From Candidatus Zambryskibacteria bacterium RIFCSPHIGHO2_01_FULL_46_25 (GTDB lineage: Bacteria; Patescibacteriota; Minisyncoccia; Phycocordibacterales; Zambryskibacteraceae): 51,300 nt of DNA. Every line of letters begins with the position of its first letter. Position 1 is the first letter of the stretch. The stretch lies in NCBI GenBank assembly GCA_001825155.1, contig MHVH01000006.1, positions 68,939 to 120,238 of the forward strand. Direction: 5' to 3'. Made by a program: the position numbers and the translations under genes. Of the stretch, positions 37,936-46,201 are shown one piece after another. The notes below the pieces were generated by a model. That model had not been told where the DNA came from. It searched no databases and was given only the letters and a program-made list of their open reading frames with translations.

Positions 37936-38251
37936 CCTCCACTCAAGCATAAAATTAGCCGAGGGGAAATTAGTGGATAGAATTAAGGGATGTACACAAA
38001 AAGATTGGATAAAAGCTTGTGAAAGGCTCGGTCTTTGTGTGTTACCTAACGCTGGGAGAGGTTCCCATTGTGCTGTATACAAAGACAATACCTGTCCACC
38101 AGAAGATAGCAGTTGCTGTGTCGTGACCATACCTCAGAATGTTTACCCAAATTTTCAAAGAGATTTAGTAAAGAAAGTTGTTGCGTACGGATTAGCAAGC
38201 GGAAAGTATACTGAAGGAGATGTTTGGAAGGCTCTGGGGGTGAAAAAATGA
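37922..38251 (+). CDS. HicA-like toxin
   Basis: CERLGLCVLPNAGRGSHCAVYKD...CVVTIPQNVYPNFQRDLVKKVVAYGL. Confidence 0.55.
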   Translation: MSSPNLHSSIKLAEGKLVDRIKGCTQKDWIKACERLGLCVLPNAGRGSHCAVYKDNTCPPEDSSCCVVTIPQNVYPNFQRDLVKKVVAYGLASGKYTEGDVWKALGVKK

Positions 38252-38255
38252 ATCA

Positions 38256-38281
38256 AAAACCGCGCATTGCGCGGTTTTTGT
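38256..38281 (+). terminator. rho-independent terminator
   Basis: caaaaaccgcgcattgcgcggtttttg. Confidence 0.85.
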
Positions 38282-38308
38282 TTGGGGGTACAATACGGGC
38301 ATAACAAC

Positions 38309-38884
38309 ATGAAGTCAGTTTCCTTAATTTTCGGCGGGGAGGCGAAGGTAAAAATTATGAGACTCTTCATATTCAACCCCGGATTGACTCTCTCGGCATC
38401 CGAGGTTTCCCACAGAGCCAAGGAGCGGTCCGAAACGGCCAGGCGCGAACTCAATAATTTGTCTAAAGCGGGTCTTATCAAAAGGCGAGCCAGAGGCTAC
38501 GTTCTCAACCCTACGTATATCTATCTTCCGGCTATCGGGAACTTCCTAGTTGACGCCACCCCCATGTCGGAGAAGGAGATAGTGAAGAAACTTAGCCGAG
38601 CGGGTAACATAAAACTCGTTCTTATTTCCGGAGTCTTTCTCCATGACCCGGACTCTAGGGTGGATATGCTTGTGGTAGGAGATGACATTAGCCAAGCGAG
38701 ACTAAATCACGTCATTGGTTCTATAGAAGCGGAACTTGGTAAGGAATTGCGCTACGCCGCCTTTGAAACAGCTGACTTCCAGTACCGCATGGGTGTGTAC
38801 GATAAGCTCATACGCGACATCCTAGATGCCCGCCACAGACTTATTCTCAACAAACTAGGGCTAGAAATCGCAAAGAAGGCGTAA
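38309..38884 (+). CDS. wHTH regulator with nucleotidyltransferase-like domain
   Basis: LFIFNPGLTLSASEVSHRAKERSETARRELNNLSKAGLIKRR; then VLISGVF...SRVDMLVVGDDI. Confidence 0.6.
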   Translation: MKSVSLIFGGEAKVKIMRLFIFNPGLTLSASEVSHRAKERSETARRELNNLSKAGLIKRRARGYVLNPTYIYLPAIGNFLVDATPMSEKEIVKKLSRAGNIKLVLISGVFLHDPDSRVDMLVVGDDISQARLNHVIGSIEAELGKELRYAAFETADFQYRMGVYDKLIRDILDARHRLILNKLGLEIAKKA

Positions 38885-38988
38885 TTGTTGTCCACAGGGC
38901 TAAAATATCCTTTATTTACACGGTGTATAATATTTACATACCCCTTTTAAAGTGGTAATTAGCAGTTAAAGTCATTCCGTCTAGACAT

Positions 38989-39681
38989 ATGTTATTAAAT
39001 ACATGGAGCGAAGTTTTGCAACTCTCTTTCCAGAACCTCTGGGTGGGAGTAGTCAACTTCGTCCCGAATCTTGTAATCGCGATTGTCATTCTCGTCCTCG
39101 GCTGGCTCATAGGAGCTCTCCTCGGACGCGCTATCGCGCAGGTGTTCAAGTCTCTTAAGGTCGACGAAGGACTTCGTCGCGCCGGCCTTGAGTCATTCCT
39201 TCGTCGCGGAGGCGTGAATCTCGATTCCGGAGAATTCATCGGCGCTCTGGTAAAGTGGTTTGTGATTGTAATGTTCCTGGTTGCGGCTTTCGACATTTTG
39301 GGCCTGGTCCAGGTAAACCTCTTCCTCCAGGAAGTCGTACTTGGCTACTTGCCCCGCGTACTCGCCGCAGCCCTAGTGCTCCTGGTAGCCGGTGTTGTGG
39401 GTGATGTTACCGGCCGAGTAGTAGTTACGGCCGCCCGCACAGCAGGCGTACACTCCGCTCACTTCGCCGGCGCTATCGCCAAGTGGGCCATCTGGATCTT
39501 CGCGATCCTGGTTGCTCTCTCACAGCTCGGCATCGCAGCCGCCTTCAGCCAGACTCTCTTTACTGGCATCGTCATCGCTCTCTCGCTTGCTCTAGGCCTC
39601 TCCTTTGGTCTTGGCGGACAAGAGGCAGCCGGTCGCTTCATCGAACGCCTTAGAGGCGAGATGAGCGGCAGGAACCAATAA
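38989..39681 (+). CDS. membrane protein with MscS-like conserved TM helices
   Basis: NLVIAIVILVLGWLIGALLGRAIAQVFKSLKVDEGLRRAG; ALGLSFGLGGQEAAGRFIERL. Confidence 0.75.
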   Translation: MLLNTWSEVLQLSFQNLWVGVVNFVPNLVIAIVILVLGWLIGALLGRAIAQVFKSLKVDEGLRRAGLESFLRRGGVNLDSGEFIGALVKWFVIVMFLVAAFDILGLVQVNLFLQEVVLGYLPRVLAAALVLLVAGVVGDVTGRVVVTAARTAGVHSAHFAGAIAKWAIWIFAILVALSQLGIAAAFSQTLFTGIVIALSLALGLSFGLGGQEAAGRFIERLRGEMSGRNQ

Positions 39682-39718
39682 TCTGGTATTAATCTAGCTA
39701 GGTAATACCGAGAATAGG

Positions 39719-39746
39719 CAAAACCCCGCTATTGGCGGGGTTTTGC
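39719..39746 (+). terminator. rho-independent terminator
   Basis: caaaaccccgctattggcggggttttg. Confidence 0.85.
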
Positions 39747-39827
39747 TATATTGTCCATCGCGCTAGGGGATTTTGCTGGAAATTATATATTTGATCACCC
39801 TAATTAAAAATGGGGTATAATTATTAT

Positions 39828-40304
39828 ATGGATATTTTAAAGGCAAAAGATGTAGCCAGTTTTCTTATCGACCTGTCTTTAAAAGAGGGGGCTGATAAAG
39901 GTCTGCCTACTCCTGAAGGCATAACAAATTTGAAACTACAAAAGTTGCTTTACTTTGCACAAGCTTCGCATATGGCACTTTTTAATAAACCACTTTTTAC
40001 TGAAAAGATTGAAGCTTGGAAATGGGGCCCAGTTATTCCTTCAATTTATCATCACTATTCAAGCAACAAGAATAAACCATTGCCCCTAGATAAATCTTTT
40101 AAGGGAATCGATAACGATAAAAAATCAGAGTTTATTAAGGGAGTATGGGATTTGTTCGGCAAATACTCTGCTATTGAACTTATGAAAATAACTCACAAGC
40201 ATAAACCATGGATTGAAGCTTTTCAAAAAGGTAGTGGAACTACTATTGAAAATAGTGTATTGAGAAGCTACTACAAAAATCTGTTTACGCTTGCGAATGA
40301 ATAG
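39828..40304 (+). CDS. Panacea (DUF4065)-domain putative antitoxin
   Basis: NLKLQKLLYFAQASHMALFNKPLFTEKIEAWKWGPVIPSIYHHY. Confidence 0.85.
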   Translation: MDILKAKDVASFLIDLSLKEGADKGLPTPEGITNLKLQKLLYFAQASHMALFNKPLFTEKIEAWKWGPVIPSIYHHYSSNKNKPLPLDKSFKGIDNDKKSEFIKGVWDLFGKYSAIELMKITHKHKPWIEAFQKGSGTTIENSVLRSYYKNLFTLANE

Positions 40305-40728
40305 GAATAAACCTTATTTAAAAGGAAGTATTGGCGAGAGTAGAGAAGGCATACTTCAAGCCCAAGTTGCTCCAGCCCACTTTGAAAGTCCCATAAGGTT
40401 CAGTTTTCGTCATTGCAAAACACACAAAAATTGGTGTATTAGAAACCTTGGAAAGTCTCACTTAGAAAGGTTGTATGCCACATTGGGAAAGTTTGAGGAT
40501 ATGACTTTTAAAGATGTTATTGGCATGAGGCATGATAAAGGATTTAGTATTGAGAAAAAAGACAGTTTCAATGCAAATCTTTTTGCTGATACAGACGCAG
40601 ATTTTAGCACCTACCTCCACTTCAGAGTAAATGGTGCACCAACTATAGTTAGGGTATTTGGTGCACTAAAGGGAAGCCTCTGCTATATATTAGGAATAGA
40701 CCCCGATGGGAGTGTAAATCATGACTAA
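40297..40728 (+). CDS. putative toxin paired with the Panacea antitoxin
   Basis: Overlaps the antitoxin 3' end; FSFRHCKTHKNWCIRNLGKSHLERLYATLGKFEDMTF...IVRVFGALKGSLCYILGIDPDGSVNHD. Confidence 0.6.
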   Translation: MNRNKPYLKGSIGESREGILQAQVAPAHFESPIRFSFRHCKTHKNWCIRNLGKSHLERLYATLGKFEDMTFKDVIGMRHDKGFSIEKKDSFNANLFADTDADFSTYLHFRVNGAPTIVRVFGALKGSLCYILGIDPDGSVNHD

Positions 40729-40738
40729 AAGTGCACTC

Positions 40739-40766
40739 GATAGGATTTGAACCCACAAATCCTATC
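40739..40766 (+). terminator. rho-independent terminator
   Basis: gataggatttg-aaccca-caaatcctatc then tttcttttt. Confidence 0.8.
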
Positions 40767-40801
40767 TTTCTTTTTATGGTGTGGTAATGTAAAATGGGTA
40801 G

Positions 40802-40966
40802 ATGGAATGGATTTTGATAATTTTGGTCGGGGCCATTTTATTTGCCATCAGTGATTTGAATAAAAAGATAAATGCTCTGCATGAATTGCTAGAAGAATGG
40901 AGAAGTGGATGGGAAGATGCACATCCAGGATCTGATTTTGATGGTATAGACTTCCCCAGCGCCTAG
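40802..40966 (+). CDS. 54-aa small single-TM protein with acidic tail
   Basis: MEWILIILVGAILFAISDLNKKINALHELLEEWRSGWEDAHPGSDFDGIDFPSA*. Confidence 0.5.
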   Translation: MEWILIILVGAILFAISDLNKKINALHELLEEWRSGWEDAHPGSDFDGIDFPSA

Positions 40967-41007
40967 AGGTCGGAGTAACTTTGTATATAGTTCCCGCCTT
41001 GCTTTAC

Positions 41008-41036
41008 TTGACAAAAAAGTTGTTTGGGTGTATGAT
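41008..41036 (+). promoter_or_regulatory. promoter TTGACA-N17-TATGAT with GTTTGGGTG element
   Basis: ttgaca aaaaagttgtttgggtg tatgat. Confidence 0.8.
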
Positions 41037-41039
41037 AAA

Positions 41040-41462
41040 CATAGACTAAGGAAAGGAGGCCCGGATTGAGGCGTTTCTCGACGGGATTTGTCTAAGCGGG
41101 GTTCCACAAGAAAAAACCCATCTGAAGACGGGTCCCACCGCGCTTTCGTGTTCGACCGGCTGACCCTGCCGGGGTTGTCTCCCACGACTTTGTCGTGCGG
41201 ATGACGGCCAAAAGGGTTTTGACAAAAGACCGGTGTAGACCGGTCAGCCCAGCGCCGATTGGCAACAGTGATGTTCCAGTAAGCACCTCCCGCCTTGCGC
41301 GCGAGGCATGGCATCCGAACGCCTAAGTAAGGCCAGTGGCAAACGTTCCAACGAACCGTTGACGCCCAAGAAAGGCTACGGGTTCAGCCGAAAGGTGAGG
41401 TTGGGACACCGTGTTCCACAGGTGGGGGTCGCCAAGCTTGGACCCCCACCTTTTGTTTTGTC
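41040..41462 (+). ncRNA. candidate orphan structured transcript or short-peptide mRNA of unknown function
   Basis: Strong promoter and strong terminator bracket ~400 nt without a convincing long ORF; internal hairpins such as cacgac-ttt-gtcgtg. Confidence 0.4.
41423..41459 (+). terminator. rho-independent terminator
   Basis: aggtgggggtcgccaagcttggacccccacctttt. Confidence 0.9.
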
Positions 41463-41530
41463 CAATTTGACTTCAAGCCCTATTTTCTATACTATATTCC
41501 AGCTAGCTCGTACGAGCTTTTATTTTTGAA

Positions 41531-41869
41531 ATGTCGCGATCATCCACCAAAGGCCCATATGTTGACCCCCGAGTGTTGAAGAAAATCGAGGGCAAGAAGC
41601 CGACAGAAACCGGCATTATTAAGACGTGGTCGAGGGCGTGCCAGATTGCCCCCGAGATGGTGGGATTCACCTTCGGGGTCCACAACGGCAAGAATCATAT
41701 AGAAGTATTCGTCACCGAGGACATGGTTGGACACCGCCTCGGTGAATTTGCGCTTACGAGAAAGTTCGTCCGCCACGGAGGTAAGATGCAGAAGGAGCTT
41801 GAGACCAAGCAGAAGGAAGCCGAGATTACGGCTGCCAAGGCAGCTAAGGGCGCGGAAGCGAAGAAGTAA
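41531..41869 (+). CDS. rpsS: 30S ribosomal protein S19
   Basis: [21 protein letters not shown]...[31 protein letters not shown]. Confidence 0.96.
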   Translation: MSRSSTKGPYVDPRVLKKIEGKKPTETGIIKTWSRACQIAPEMVGFTFGVHNGKNHIEVFVTEDMVGHRLGEFALTRKFVRHGGKMQKELETKQKEAEITAAKAAKGAEAKK

Positions 41870-41874
41870 GATTT

Positions 41875-42210
41875 ATGAATGAAGCAAAAGCAATACTCAA
41901 TACTTACCGACAATCGCCCCGAAAGGTGCGGATTGTCGCAGACCTCGTCCGCGGCAAGAAGGTGAAAGACGCGCTTGAGCTTCTCTCTTTTGTACCCAAG
42001 CGAGCAGGCCTTCCTTTGCAGAAGCTTATCGCTTCCGCTCTTGCCAATGCCAAGGCTCAGAATCTTGCTTCCGAAGATATGAAGATTAAGGAACTGAAGG
42101 TGGATGCTGGCGCCACACTCTATCGCCGCCGACCCCGCTCAAGAGGCATGGCAAATCCCATAAGGAAGCGCACTTCCCACGTGACCGTGGTGCTCTCCGA
42201 GGCAAAATAA
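41875..42210 (+). CDS. rplV: 50S ribosomal protein L22
   Basis: YRQSPRKVRIVADLVRGKKVKDALELLSF. Confidence 0.96.
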   Translation: MNEAKAILNTYRQSPRKVRIVADLVRGKKVKDALELLSFVPKRAGLPLQKLIASALANAKAQNLASEDMKIKELKVDAGATLYRRRPRSRGMANPIRKRTSHVTVVLSEAK

Positions 42211-42213
42211 TTT

Positions 42214-42870
42214 ATGACGCACACAGTACATCCATATTCGCATCGCTTGGGAATTCTCCGCGACTGGAAATCGCGCTGGTTCTCTCCCAAAGGCAAATAC
42301 AAAATCCATTTGAAGGGCGACGTTTTGATACGTCAGTTCTTGGAGAAGAAGCTTAGCGGTTTCTATGTCGCTGATATCGAAATTGAGAGGAGCGCCAAGG
42401 CTCTACGCGTCATTGTCTCCACTTCGCGCCCGGGCATGATTATCGGCCGCCAAGGCGACGGAACGGAAACGTTGCGAAACTCAATCAGGAAGCTTCTCGA
42501 GAAACATGGTCTTCTCGATGAGAAGGTGGACCTTAAACTCGATGTGAAAGAGATTAAGAATGCTGAGGCCAACGCGGCTATCGTCGCTCAGATGGTGGTT
42601 GAAGGGCTTGAGAAGCGTTTGCCCTTCCGCCGGGTGATGAAGCAGACAGTCGAGAAAGTTATGGCGAATCGCGATGTGTTGGGAGTGAAGGTCGTGCTTG
42701 CCGGTATGATAGGCGGTGGCATGTCGAGGACGGAGACGCACAAGAAGGGACGCATCCCGCTCCAGACCTTCCGCGCCGACGTGGACTACTGTTCGTCCGT
42801 GGCGAATCTGCCTCTAGGCACCGTGGGCGTCAAGGTCTGGATATATCGCGGAGACATTTTCAATAAATAA
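42214..42870 (+). CDS. rpsC: 30S ribosomal protein S3
   Basis: MTHTVHPYSHRLGILRDWKSRW...TSRPGMIIGRQGDGTETLR. Confidence 0.95.
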   Translation: MTHTVHPYSHRLGILRDWKSRWFSPKGKYKIHLKGDVLIRQFLEKKLSGFYVADIEIERSAKALRVIVSTSRPGMIIGRQGDGTETLRNSIRKLLEKHGLLDEKVDLKLDVKEIKNAEANAAIVAQMVVEGLEKRLPFRRVMKQTVEKVMANRDVLGVKVVLAGMIGGGMSRTETHKKGRIPLQTFRADVDYCSSVANLPLGTVGVKVWIYRGDIFNK

Positions 42871-42876
42871 ACTTCC

Positions 42877-43296
42877 ATGTTATTCCCAAAGAAAGTTAAA
42901 TACAGGAAATGGCAGACGATGAGGAAGAACGTTTCCAAGCATAACAGGCCAGACACACGAGGTGTAACGGTCGCCTTCGGTTCTTTCGGGCTCAAGGCTC
43001 TGGCTGGTGCGCGCATCAGAAGTAACCAAATAGAGGCCGCGAGGAAGACTGTTTCCCGCGCCGTAGGTAAAACTGGACGTCTATGGATTAGAATTTTCCC
43101 CGATATGCCTTATACCGCGAAACCAGCGGAAGTGAAGCTCGGTAAGGGCAAGGGGGAGCTCCAGGGATATGTGGCGGCCGTTCTGCCTGGGCGCATCCTC
43201 TTCGAAGTTGACGGTATTCCGGAGCCAGCGGCTCGAGAGGCCTTGCGCAAAGCGGGGACCAAACTTCCTTTGAAGACTAAGATAGTTGCTAGATAA
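42877..43296 (+). CDS. rplP: 50S ribosomal protein L16
   Basis: MLFPKKVKYRKWQ...VTVAFGSFGLKAL...GKTGRLWIRIFPDMP. Confidence 0.96.
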   Translation: MLFPKKVKYRKWQTMRKNVSKHNRPDTRGVTVAFGSFGLKALAGARIRSNQIEAARKTVSRAVGKTGRLWIRIFPDMPYTAKPAEVKLGKGKGELQGYVAAVLPGRILFEVDGIPEPAAREALRKAGTKLPLKTKIVAR

Positions 43297-43324
43297 AAGC
43301 ACAAAGCACAGGATACAAAGCACA

Positions 43325-43507
43325 ATGAAAAAGACAATTTACAAAGGAAAAAATGAGAAGGATCTTGCCAAGGCTCTTTATGAGCAGAGGGAAATCCTTT
43401 CGAAATTTCGCTTCGGTGCCGCTGGCTCGAGGACAAGGAATGTGAAGGAGGGTCGCGCCGCCAGAAAAGAGATAGCGAGAATCATGACTGAATTAAATAA
43501 ACAATGA
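43325..43507 (+). CDS. rpmC: 50S ribosomal protein L29
   Basis: [47 protein letters not shown]. Confidence 0.9.
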   Translation: MKKTIYKGKNEKDLAKALYEQREILSKFRFGAAGSRTRNVKEGRAARKEIARIMTELNKQ

Positions 43508-43758
43508 ACAAGGAAATATTAACAAAAAAGGGAAAGGTGCTCACCGGTACCGTCGTCTCAGACAAGATGAAGGATACGGTTACCGTGCTTGTCGAGAGCT
43601 ACCAAAAGCACCCGAAGTACGGGAAATACATTAAATCCCGCAAAAAGTTCAAAGCGCATGATGCTGGCAATAGTGCCAAGATTGGTGATAAGGTACAGAT
43701 TGTTGAAACTCGCCCGATTTCGAAAGACAAGCATTTTAAGCTAGTAGCTAGAACCTAG
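43504..43758 (+). CDS. rpsQ: 30S ribosomal protein S17
   Basis: [41 protein letters not shown]. Confidence 0.95.
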   Translation: MNKEILTKKGKVLTGTVVSDKMKDTVTVLVESYQKHPKYGKYIKSRKKFKAHDAGNSAKIGDKVQIVETRPISKDKHFKLVART

Positions 43759-43777
43759 CCCCTAGAACCTAATCTTT

Positions 43778-44149
43778 ATGATCCAGCCGCAATCAATAGT
43801 CCAGATAGCAGATAACTCCGGAGCCAAGATTGGCAGGGTTTTCAAGGTGCTGGGCTCTTCGAAGAAGCGCTACGCTTCTATAGGCGAGATTGTGGTTCTC
43901 TCCGTGCAGAAAGCCGAGCCGAGAAAGGCGGTCAAGAAGAAGGACGTGCTCTTCGCCGTCGTGGTGAGGCAGCGAGCGCCCTTCAGAAGGAAGGATGGCA
44001 CATATGTGCGCTTCGACGAGAACGCGGTAGTTATCCTCGATAATGCCAAGAAGGAGCCTATGGCTGGGCGCGTCTTCGGCCCGGTGCCGAGAGAAATTGG
44101 AGAGAAGGGTTTCCAAAAAATCATTTCACTTGCGCCGGAAGTTGTCTAG
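43778..44149 (+). CDS. rplN: 50S ribosomal protein L14
   Basis: MIQPQSIVQIADNSGAKIGRVFKVLG. Confidence 0.97.
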   Translation: MIQPQSIVQIADNSGAKIGRVFKVLGSSKKRYASIGEIVVLSVQKAEPRKAVKKKDVLFAVVVRQRAPFRRKDGTYVRFDENAVVILDNAKKEPMAGRVFGPVPREIGEKGFQKIISLAPEVV

Positions 44150-44239
44150 TACTAATCTACGAATTTATGCTAATCTACAAATCACTACAAATATTCGCAG
44201 ACATTCGTATCATTCGATCTAATTCGTAAAATTCGTATC

Positions 44240-44464
44240 ATGCATGTAAAGAAAGGAGACAACATCATAGTGCTCGCGGGCAAGGACAAGGGAGTTGTCG
44301 GCAAAATTTCGCGTGCCCTGCCCAAAGAGGATATGGTGCTAGTCGAGGGTGTAAATTTGAAAAAGGTTCATCAGAAATCGAAGAAAGGCAAGGGCAAGGG
44401 GGAAATAATCGAGAAAAATTTTCCGATACACGTCTCTAACGTAAAACTCCATGGCAAAACTTAA
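44240..44464 (+). CDS. rplX: 50S ribosomal protein L24
   Basis: MHVKKGDNIIVLAGKDKGVVGKISRALPKEDMVLVEGVNLKKVHQK. Confidence 0.95.
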   Translation: MHVKKGDNIIVLAGKDKGVVGKISRALPKEDMVLVEGVNLKKVHQKSKKGKGKGEIIEKNFPIHVSNVKLHGKT

Positions 44465-44963
44465 AGAAAAAACAAAATTAATGCCGGGCTACAAGAATCC
44501 GATGCAGATGCCGAGGATTATGAAGGTGATTGTTTCTTCCGGTGTGGGTTCTTTCAAAGACAAGGCGAAATTTAAGATTGTCGAGGACAGGCTTGCGCGC
44601 ATTACCGGGCAGAAGGCCGCTCCTCGCGGGGCAAAGGTTTCTATCGCCACTTTCAAATCTCGCACAGGCGACATTGTGGGCTACCAGGCGACACTCCGAG
44701 GCAAGAGGATGCACGACTTCCTCGAGAAGCTTATTCATATCGCTTTGCCAAGAACCAAGGACTTCCGCGGTATTTCTCCCGCGGCCGCCGATGAGATGGG
44801 GAACTATACTTTGGGTATCAAAGAGCACACCATTTTCCCGGAAACCTCCGACGAAGAGCTCAAGGACGTCTTCGGCTTCGCTATCACTATCGTTACCACC
44901 GCAAAGTCGAAGGACGAAGTCGTAAAATTCCTTGCCCATCTCGGCTTTCCCTTTAAGAAATAA
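44451..44963 (+). CDS. rplE: 50S ribosomal protein L5
   Basis: NPMQMPRIMKVIVSSGVGSFKDK...ARITGQKA. Confidence 0.95.
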   Translation: MAKLKEKTKLMPGYKNPMQMPRIMKVIVSSGVGSFKDKAKFKIVEDRLARITGQKAAPRGAKVSIATFKSRTGDIVGYQATLRGKRMHDFLEKLIHIALPRTKDFRGISPAAADEMGNYTLGIKEHTIFPETSDEELKDVFGFAITIVTTAKSKDEVVKFLAHLGFPFKK

Positions 44964-44995
44964 GTTGTAGTTTTAGTAAAAAGTAGTTTTTGCAG

Positions 44996-45033
44996 ATACA
45001 TAATAAGCCAGCTATAGCATTGTTATTATGTAT
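44996..45033. repeat. 38-bp interrupted palindrome, gene-3' copy of PaaX/Cas2-like unit 2
   Basis: ATACATAATAAGCCAGCTATAGCATTGTTATTATGTAT; 11-bp outer arms plus GCTATAGC core. Confidence 0.9.
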
Positions 45034-45057
45034 ATAGTGAGGCAGTATTTTAGATTA

Positions 45058-45627
45058 TTAGATGAGGTCGAAATCCATGCGTAAAAATCGATCGTCTTCT
45101 ATCTGGTCTACAATCATATAAAGTAAATTTCTCCCGATCCCGAAATCGGTTTTCATCAGTCCTATAGCATCTTCACAGTCGTAAGGATAAACCAATACAC
45201 TGTCCTGCAACCGGCGGAAGCCTGCATTTGTAAGTATTTCTCGAATCTGCTCCCGTATTTTCTTTTTCTTTTCCGGAATGTCAAAAATTATCACCCTCCA
45301 CTTCTTGTCCCATTTTCTGGGTCGCCTGATTTTGTACCTGGAAACTTGCCAATCGTTCAAGATATCTTCTCCGGTGCGAGTCAATGAATATCGCCCGTCT
45401 TTAAACACAACTAATCCTTCATTGCTTAACCGGGTCGCCGCCGTCTTTACTATTTCGCTCTTTCTGGGGGAAGATGTCGAGAGGTCGGTGCCTAATAGCG
45501 AATCTACGACTTGTTTTATCAGCAAGTCTCCCCCTATCCTCCCGCCTGAAGCAATAGTCAAAAGAATTGCCTCTTGCATTCTTGTTTTTCTTATATTCTT
45601 CCGGTTTACTGCCTCAAGTTCTCCCAT
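45058..45627 (-). CDS. PaaX-like protein with Cas2-like C-terminal domain (second paralogue)
   Basis: RRPRKWDKKWRVIIFDIPEKKKKIREQIREILTNAGFRRLQDSVLVYPYDCEDAIGLMKTDFGIGRNLLYMIVDQIEDDRFLRMDFDLI. Confidence 0.75.
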   Translation of the reverse strand: MGELEAVNRKNIRKTRMQEAILLTIASGGRIGGDLLIKQVVDSLLGTDLSTSSPRKSEIVKTAATRLSNEGLVVFKDGRYSLTRTGEDILNDWQVSRYKIRRPRKWDKKWRVIIFDIPEKKKKIREQIREILTNAGFRRLQDSVLVYPYDCEDAIGLMKTDFGIGRNLLYMIVDQIEDDRFLRMDFDLI

Positions 45628-45641
45628 GTGTAAATATTCTA

Positions 45642-45679
45642 CTACATAATAAGCATGCTATAGCATTGTTATTGTGTAT
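45642..45679. repeat. 38-bp interrupted palindrome, gene-5' copy of unit 2
   Basis: CTACATAATAAGCATGCTATAGCATTGTTATTGTGTAT; 34/38 identical to the copy at 44996. Confidence 0.9.
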
Positions 45680-45812
45680 ATTGACAGAATCATGGCTGAA
45701 TTAGTTATCCCCTTTCCTGGTTGCAAGCAGATTCATGGGGGCTATGATTAATACATCCGGCACGAGCTGGTAACCGTCGAATCGAGGCGAAAGTCTCGGG
45801 GAGGGTGTGCGT

Positions 45813-45860
45813 ATGATGAAGAGGAAGTTCAGCAAACACAAGGCACCGATGAAGCGCTGA
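45813..45860 (+). CDS. 15-aa highly basic peptide ORF
   Basis: MMKRKFSKHKAPMKR*; SD gggaggg; -10-like TATGAT at 45743-45748; strong terminator downstream. Confidence 0.35.
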   Translation: MMKRKFSKHKAPMKR

Positions 45861-45882
45861 GCGCCGTCGCGCCGGTCCGGGG

Positions 45883-45912
45883 GGCAGCCACGGCTGCCCC
45901 CTCTTTTTATTT
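45883..45912 (+). terminator. rho-independent terminator
   Basis: ggggcagccacggctgccccctctttttattt. Confidence 0.85.
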
Positions 45913-46010
45913 GATATTTATAACCGAGGCTGTAGCTGGTGCCTTCTTGTATAAGAATAATTCTTATGTTAAGCTGGGTTCTGCTCGAAAGAGCCTATTT
46001 TTTCGCTTAA

Positions 46011-46196
46011 ATGGCCAAAACATCGGTAATAGCAAGGTCGAAAAAGAAGCCCAAGTTTAGCACCAGGGCCACTTCGCGTTGCTTTAAGTGCGGACGGGGA
46101 CGTGGCTTCATGAGAGACTTCGGTCTCTGTCGCATCTGTTTCCGAGAGCTTGCTAATGAGGGGAAAATTCCGGGTATCAAGAAATCATCCTGGTAA
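46011..46196 (+). CDS. rpsN: 30S ribosomal protein S14 type Z
   Basis: [38 protein letters not shown], zinc-ribbon cysteines. Confidence 0.95.
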   Translation: MAKTSVIARSKKKPKFSTRATSRCFKCGRGRGFMRDFGLCRICFRELANEGKIPGIKKSSW

Positions 46197-46201
46197 GTAA
46201 T

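Noticed and set aside
40735-40766. Possible tRNA 3' half (cactcgataggatttgaacccac…) on the minus strand
   Set aside because: No anticodon arm or 5' half is present; the sequence is a perfect 11-bp hairpin plus T-run, better explained as a terminator. A captured T-arm cannot be shown.
40889-41314. Minus-strand 141-aa ORF across the orphan transcript
   Set aside because: No start signals, runs antisense through the promoter and small TM gene; composition not protein-like.
41040-41462. tmRNA call for the orphan transcript
   Set aside because: A 5'-box-like string (ctcgacgggatttg) is present, but no tag ORF ending in an AA-stop motif and no TTCRANY T-arm or 3' acceptor partner was found.
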